This document shows, piece after piece, positions 61,415 through 64,000 of a stretch of 64,000 nucleotides of DNA (the first letter of the stretch is position 1; each line of letters opens with the position of its first letter). Source of the DNA: Bacteroidota bacterium (GTDB lineage Bacteria > Bacteroidota > Bacteroidia > UKL13-3); NCBI GenBank assembly GCA_030680835.1, contig JAUXUD010000053.1:1-64000 (forward strand), in the 5' to 3' direction. A program made the translations under genes and the position numbers. A model generated the notes under the pieces. It was not told where the DNA came from and searched no databases. It saw only the letters and a program-made list of their open reading frames with translations.

Positions 61415-62841
61415 GCCGTTGCTATTTCTTCATGCTCGTGATCATGTTCTTCGTGGGCATGTTCGTGGTCGTGGTGTTTGTGGTTATGGGTTTCCATGAT
61501 GGCAAAGAATTCTTCTGCACTTACTTCGTTGGGAACAATGGTAATGGTTTGCATCAGGTATTCGTTAACCTTTGATCGTGCGGCCACATTAATCATCCGG
61601 CTTCTAAAATCTTCTTTTTTCAGCTGGGGTTCAACAATGCTCAATAACAATTCATCGCTGATGCCCTGGTTTCCGTAGGCACCAAACATATTTTTGGTGT
61701 GGGCTATGGCAGCGGCTAAAATCTCATCCTCATCAATTTTAATCCCATTGCTCACCAGGATTTTTTCTTCGAGAATATGGTTTTTAAGATATTTGGCTTC
61801 GGGGATATAAGCCAGGTCCACGTTTTCAGTATTAAACTTATCCTTATGCCTGTCTATCAACCAGCGTTTCAAAAATGCATCCGGCAAATGAATATCATGT
61901 TTGGCAACCAGGCTGTCAAACAATTCATGCTCCAGTAAATGCTGTGCCTGCTGATCGAAATAAGCCTTAAGTTCATCGGCAATTTTTGCACGAAATTCGG
62001 TTTCGGTTGTAACCACATCTTTGCCGTAAATCTTATCAAAGAATTCCTGGTTCAACTCCGAATTTGTGGTACGTTTAATTTCTTTTATGATTAGCTTGAA
62101 ATTCGGGCTTAAATCAATGACGCCCGGTTTTTGTACGCTTAAAGCATGACTCATTTCTGCTTCATCATTATTAAACAGGGTAAAAATATTTACCGTTAAT
62201 TCAGCTCCTTTTTCCAGTGAGATAAATTGATTTTTTAACGCTTCGTCCTTGATGGTATTAATGGCAATTGGAACGGAATCAGCATTTACACCTCCCTCTA
62301 ATACACTGCCTTCATCAGTTAATTCGGTTAAACCCACATAAATCATGTCGTTTTCGGCAACGGCATCTGCATCTGTTAACTGTCCCATACGCTTTACCAT
62401 ACGGTCCATTTCTTCATCGAGCATTTTATCGGTAATGGTAACGCTGTATTTCGAATAGGTATCGGCGGCGCTGATGTTTAAATCAATTTCGGGTGCAAGA
62501 CCCAAATCAAAGCTAAAGGTATACGATGCGGTTCTGCTTAATTCATCTATTTTGGTATCTTCGGTTAATACGGGCTGACCCAAAATATTAAGTTTGTTTT
62601 CATCAATATAATCAAATAATCCTTTACTTGCCAAACCATTTATTTCTTCAAGCAACAGGCTGTTACCCACCATTTTTTCAATCATGCTTTTGGGAGCGTG
62701 TCCGGCCCTGAAACCGGGGATATTGGCTTTTTTGCTGTAATCTTTTAATTTCTTCTCATAAGTAGGAAGATAATCTTCGGTGTTGATGTGAACGGAAATA
62801 ACTCCGTTTAAAGCATCTTTTTTTTCAAATGTTACATTCAT
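61411..62841 (-). CDS. tig: Trigger factor with His-rich C-terminal tail
   Basis: A 476-residue ribosome-associated chaperone. The ribosome-binding loop is NIPGFRAGHAPKSMIEKMVG (about residues 40-60), matching the GFRxGxxP signature. The PPIase-like middle (about 155-260) looks divergent, as is common in Bacteroidota. The C-terminal helical domain includes FFDKIYGKDVVTTETEFRAK and HDIHLPDAFLKRWL. The last 27 residues are unusual: HNHKHHDHEHAHEEHDHEHE holds ten His among acidic residues, a likely metal-binding tail like that of SlyD. It is convergent with the desaturase gene. Confidence 0.93.
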   Translation of the reverse strand: MNVTFEKKDALNGVISVHINTEDYLPTYEKKLKDYSKKANIPGFRAGHAPKSMIEKMVGNSLLLEEINGLASKGLFDYIDENKLNILGQPVLTEDTKIDELSRTASYTFSFDLGLAPEIDLNISAADTYSKYSVTITDKMLDEEMDRMVKRMGQLTDADAVAENDMIYVGLTELTDEGSVLEGGVNADSVPIAINTIKDEALKNQFISLEKGAELTVNIFTLFNNDEAEMSHALSVQKPGVIDLSPNFKLIIKEIKRTTNSELNQEFFDKIYGKDVVTTETEFRAKIADELKAYFDQQAQHLLEHELFDSLVAKHDIHLPDAFLKRWLIDRHKDKFNTENVDLAYIPEAKYLKNHILEEKILVSNGIKIDEDEILAAAIAHTKNMFGAYGNQGISDELLLSIVEPQLKKEDFRSRMINVAARSKVNEYLMQTITIVPNEVSAEEFFAIMETHNHKHHDHEHAHEEHDHEHEEIATA

Positions 62842-62942
62842 CTCTTTTGTTCTTTCAATACTGGCTGCACAATAGTAAGACCTAAAGTTGATCTTGATTT
62901 TGTGATTTACCCGGAAAACCTCTCAGGCTTTTTAAATACTAT

Positions 62943-63001
62943 AGAAAGAGTAACAGAAAGAGAAAGAGTGTAATTCTCTTTCTCTTTCTGTTACTCTTTC
63001 T
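62943..63001. repeat. Perfect 26-bp inverted repeat next to tRNA-Leu
   Basis: AGAAAGAGTAACAGAAAG... at 62943-62968 is exactly inverted at 62976-63001 around a seven-base loop. One arm is purine-rich and the other pyrimidine-rich. It lies just downstream of the tRNA-Leu gene and may end its transcript, although a T run does not follow. Confidence 0.7.
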
Positions 63002-63008
63002 TTTGTTG

Positions 63009-63090
63009 TGCGCATGGAGGGACTCGAACCCCCACGCCTTACGGCACCAGATCCTAAGTCTGGCACGGCTACCAATTACGCCACATGCGC
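63009..63090 (-). tRNA. tRNA-Leu (anticodon TAG)
   Basis: Minus strand 82 nt. The acceptor GCGCATG pairs perfectly with CATGCGC. The anticodon stem CCAGA/TCTGG encloses CTTAGGA with TAG (63056-63054). A class II variable arm TGCCGTAAGGCG is present, and the T arm is GGGGG-TTCGAGT-CCCTC with one weak pair. CCA is not encoded. Confidence 0.93.
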
Positions 63091-63200
63091 CTTTTTTAAA
63101 AGGGATGCAAATATATGCATATATAGGTGATAAAAAGAAAATTTTAAAAATATAAAAAAAACTTAAATTGAGCCGTTGATATTTTAGCAGCGAAATAAAC

Positions 63201-64000
63201 ATGGTGGTTCACATAATAGATACAGAAAAAGAGAATAAGGAAATCGTAAAGGAATACCGCAATTTGTTGCGGAGCATCAGGAGGAACTTAACAAAAGAAG
63301 AACGTAAAAAAATAAGGGAAGCCTTTGAACTTTCGCTGGAGGCACACAAAAATATGCGCCGCAAAAGTGGTGAACCCTATATACTTCACCCCCTGGCGGT
63401 GGCGCAAATTTGTGCTGCCGAAATGGGTTTGGGTGTTACCAGTGTAATATGTGCCTTGTTACACGATACCGTTGAGGATACAGAAATTACCCTGGATTTA
63501 ATCAAGTTAAAATTTGGCGAACGGGTTTCAGTAATTATTGATGGATTAACAAAAATTTCGGGCGTATTCGATCAGCCCGACCGAAGCATTCAGGCAGAGA
63601 ATTTCAAGAAAATGCTGCTTACCCTCAGCGACGATGTGCGGGTAATATTAATAAAACTGGCCGACCGCATGCACAATATGCGAACGCTCGATTCTATGAG
63701 TCCGAAATCGCAGTTGAAAATTGCTTCTGAAACTGCTTATGTTTATGCGCCACTTGCCCACAGGCTTGGTTTATATGCCGTAAAAACAGAACTGGAAGAT
63801 CTTGCTACCAAGTATTTGCAAGCCGATAATTATATATATGTAAAGAATAAGCTAAACGAAACCAAAACCCAACGAAACAAATACATCCGCTCATTCATTG
63901 AACCCCTGATTGAGGACATGGATAAGCAAGGTTTGGTGTATGACGTAAAGGGAAGACCCAAAAGCATTCATTCGATTTTAAGCAAAATGAAAAAGCAAAA
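63201..64000 (+). CDS. RelA/SpoT homologue, (p)ppGpp hydrolase/synthetase, partial
   Basis: Open from ATG 63201 to the window end without a stop (266 codons seen). The N-terminal HD hydrolase domain is clear: RRKSGEPYILHPLAVAQI with the first His, then ALLHDTVEDTEIT with the HD pair and the E-D motif, and VRVILIKLADRMHNMRTLD. ETAYVYAPLAHRLGLYAVK leads into the linker, and DVKGRPKSIHSILSKMKK begins the synthetase domain. The intact HD motif means hydrolase activity is likely. It makes and degrades the stringent-response alarmone. The rest of the synthetase, TGS and ACT domains lie outside the window. Confidence 0.95.
   Translation, partial: MVVHIIDTEKENKEIVKEYRNLLRSIRRNLTKEERKKIREAFELSLEAHKNMRRKSGEPYILHPLAVAQICAAEMGLGVTSVICALLHDTVEDTEITLDLIKLKFGERVSVIIDGLTKISGVFDQPDRSIQAENFKKMLLTLSDDVRVILIKLADRMHNMRTLDSMSPKSQLKIASETAYVYAPLAHRLGLYAVKTELEDLATKYLQADNYIYVKNKLNETKTQRNKYIRSFIEPLIEDMDKQGLVYDVKGRPKSIHSILSKMKKQ

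Overview
The window is chromosomal DNA of a Bacteroidota bacterium, most likely a relative of the Chitinophagales/Sphingobacteriales or Saprospiria. The evidence is consistent. Several secreted proteins carry type IX secretion (T9SS) sorting domains of types A and B. There is a PorP/SprF-like protein. The tmRNA encodes a GE...A(M)AA-type tag. Promoter-like sequences follow the TTTG-N19/20-TAnnTTTG form, and genes have no obvious Shine-Dalgarno sites. Other family markers are a GLPGLI/DUF4412-like protein, a DUF1223 protein and a ComEC without a C-terminal hydrolase domain.

Positions 1-8422 look like the right-hand part of an AT-rich integrated island. It abuts the 3' end of the tmRNA gene (8423-8787) and carries an IntDOT-like tyrosine recombinase (6947-8173). 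Its cargo has two opposed cassettes. One is a three-gene minus-strand operon: a KAP-family P-loop NTPase, a 162-residue protein with an SSB-like DDLPF tip, and a predicted PD-(D/E)XK nuclease. It is a good candidate for an undescribed defence system. The other is a plus-strand trio: a SAM methyltransferase, a two-helix membrane protein with a possible degenerate PLD-like domain, and a Cof-type HAD phosphatase. The first 845 bases hold large inverted repeats and no convincing gene. The left island boundary is outside the window.

Positions 8788-21160 are ordinary core genes: a biotin carrier protein, M1 and M28 peptidases, a DUF1223 protein, a MerR-B12 photoreceptor-like regulator, a crotonase, ComEC and a PfkB sugar kinase. 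At 21161-21617 a tRNA-Asn gene is followed by a tiny GIY-YIG nuclease gene and then a second copy of the tRNA 3' half. This looks like a minimal tRNA-targeting homing element.

Positions 22213-42414 are dominated by surface and secreted proteins. They include a beta-helix/EYWFD-repeat pair and a three-gene adhesin operon. The operon encodes a 2055-residue T9SS type B protein with 16 clear tandem repeats, a PorP/SprF-like protein, and an OmpA/PD40 protein that carries two copies of the same repeat domain as the adhesin. A TlpA-like thioredoxin, Maf, a MORN/vWA-like protein and a BNR-repeat T9SS protein follow.

Positions 42491-55621 are an exopolysaccharide cluster: acetyltransferase, glycosyltransferases, an OEP/TolC-like protein, a Wzz/GumC-like co-polymerase, flippase, polymerase/ligase and a methyltransferase. 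A WecA-like initiating transferase lies a little further on (57775-58887). The remainder is housekeeping: branched-chain aminotransferase, RdgB, YqgE, a TatD-like hydrolase, acyl-ACP desaturase, a trigger factor with a His-rich tail, tRNA-Leu and the start of a RelA/SpoT homologue that runs off the end. Several convergent gene pairs are separated by palindromic or simple-sequence repeats that probably act as two-way terminators.
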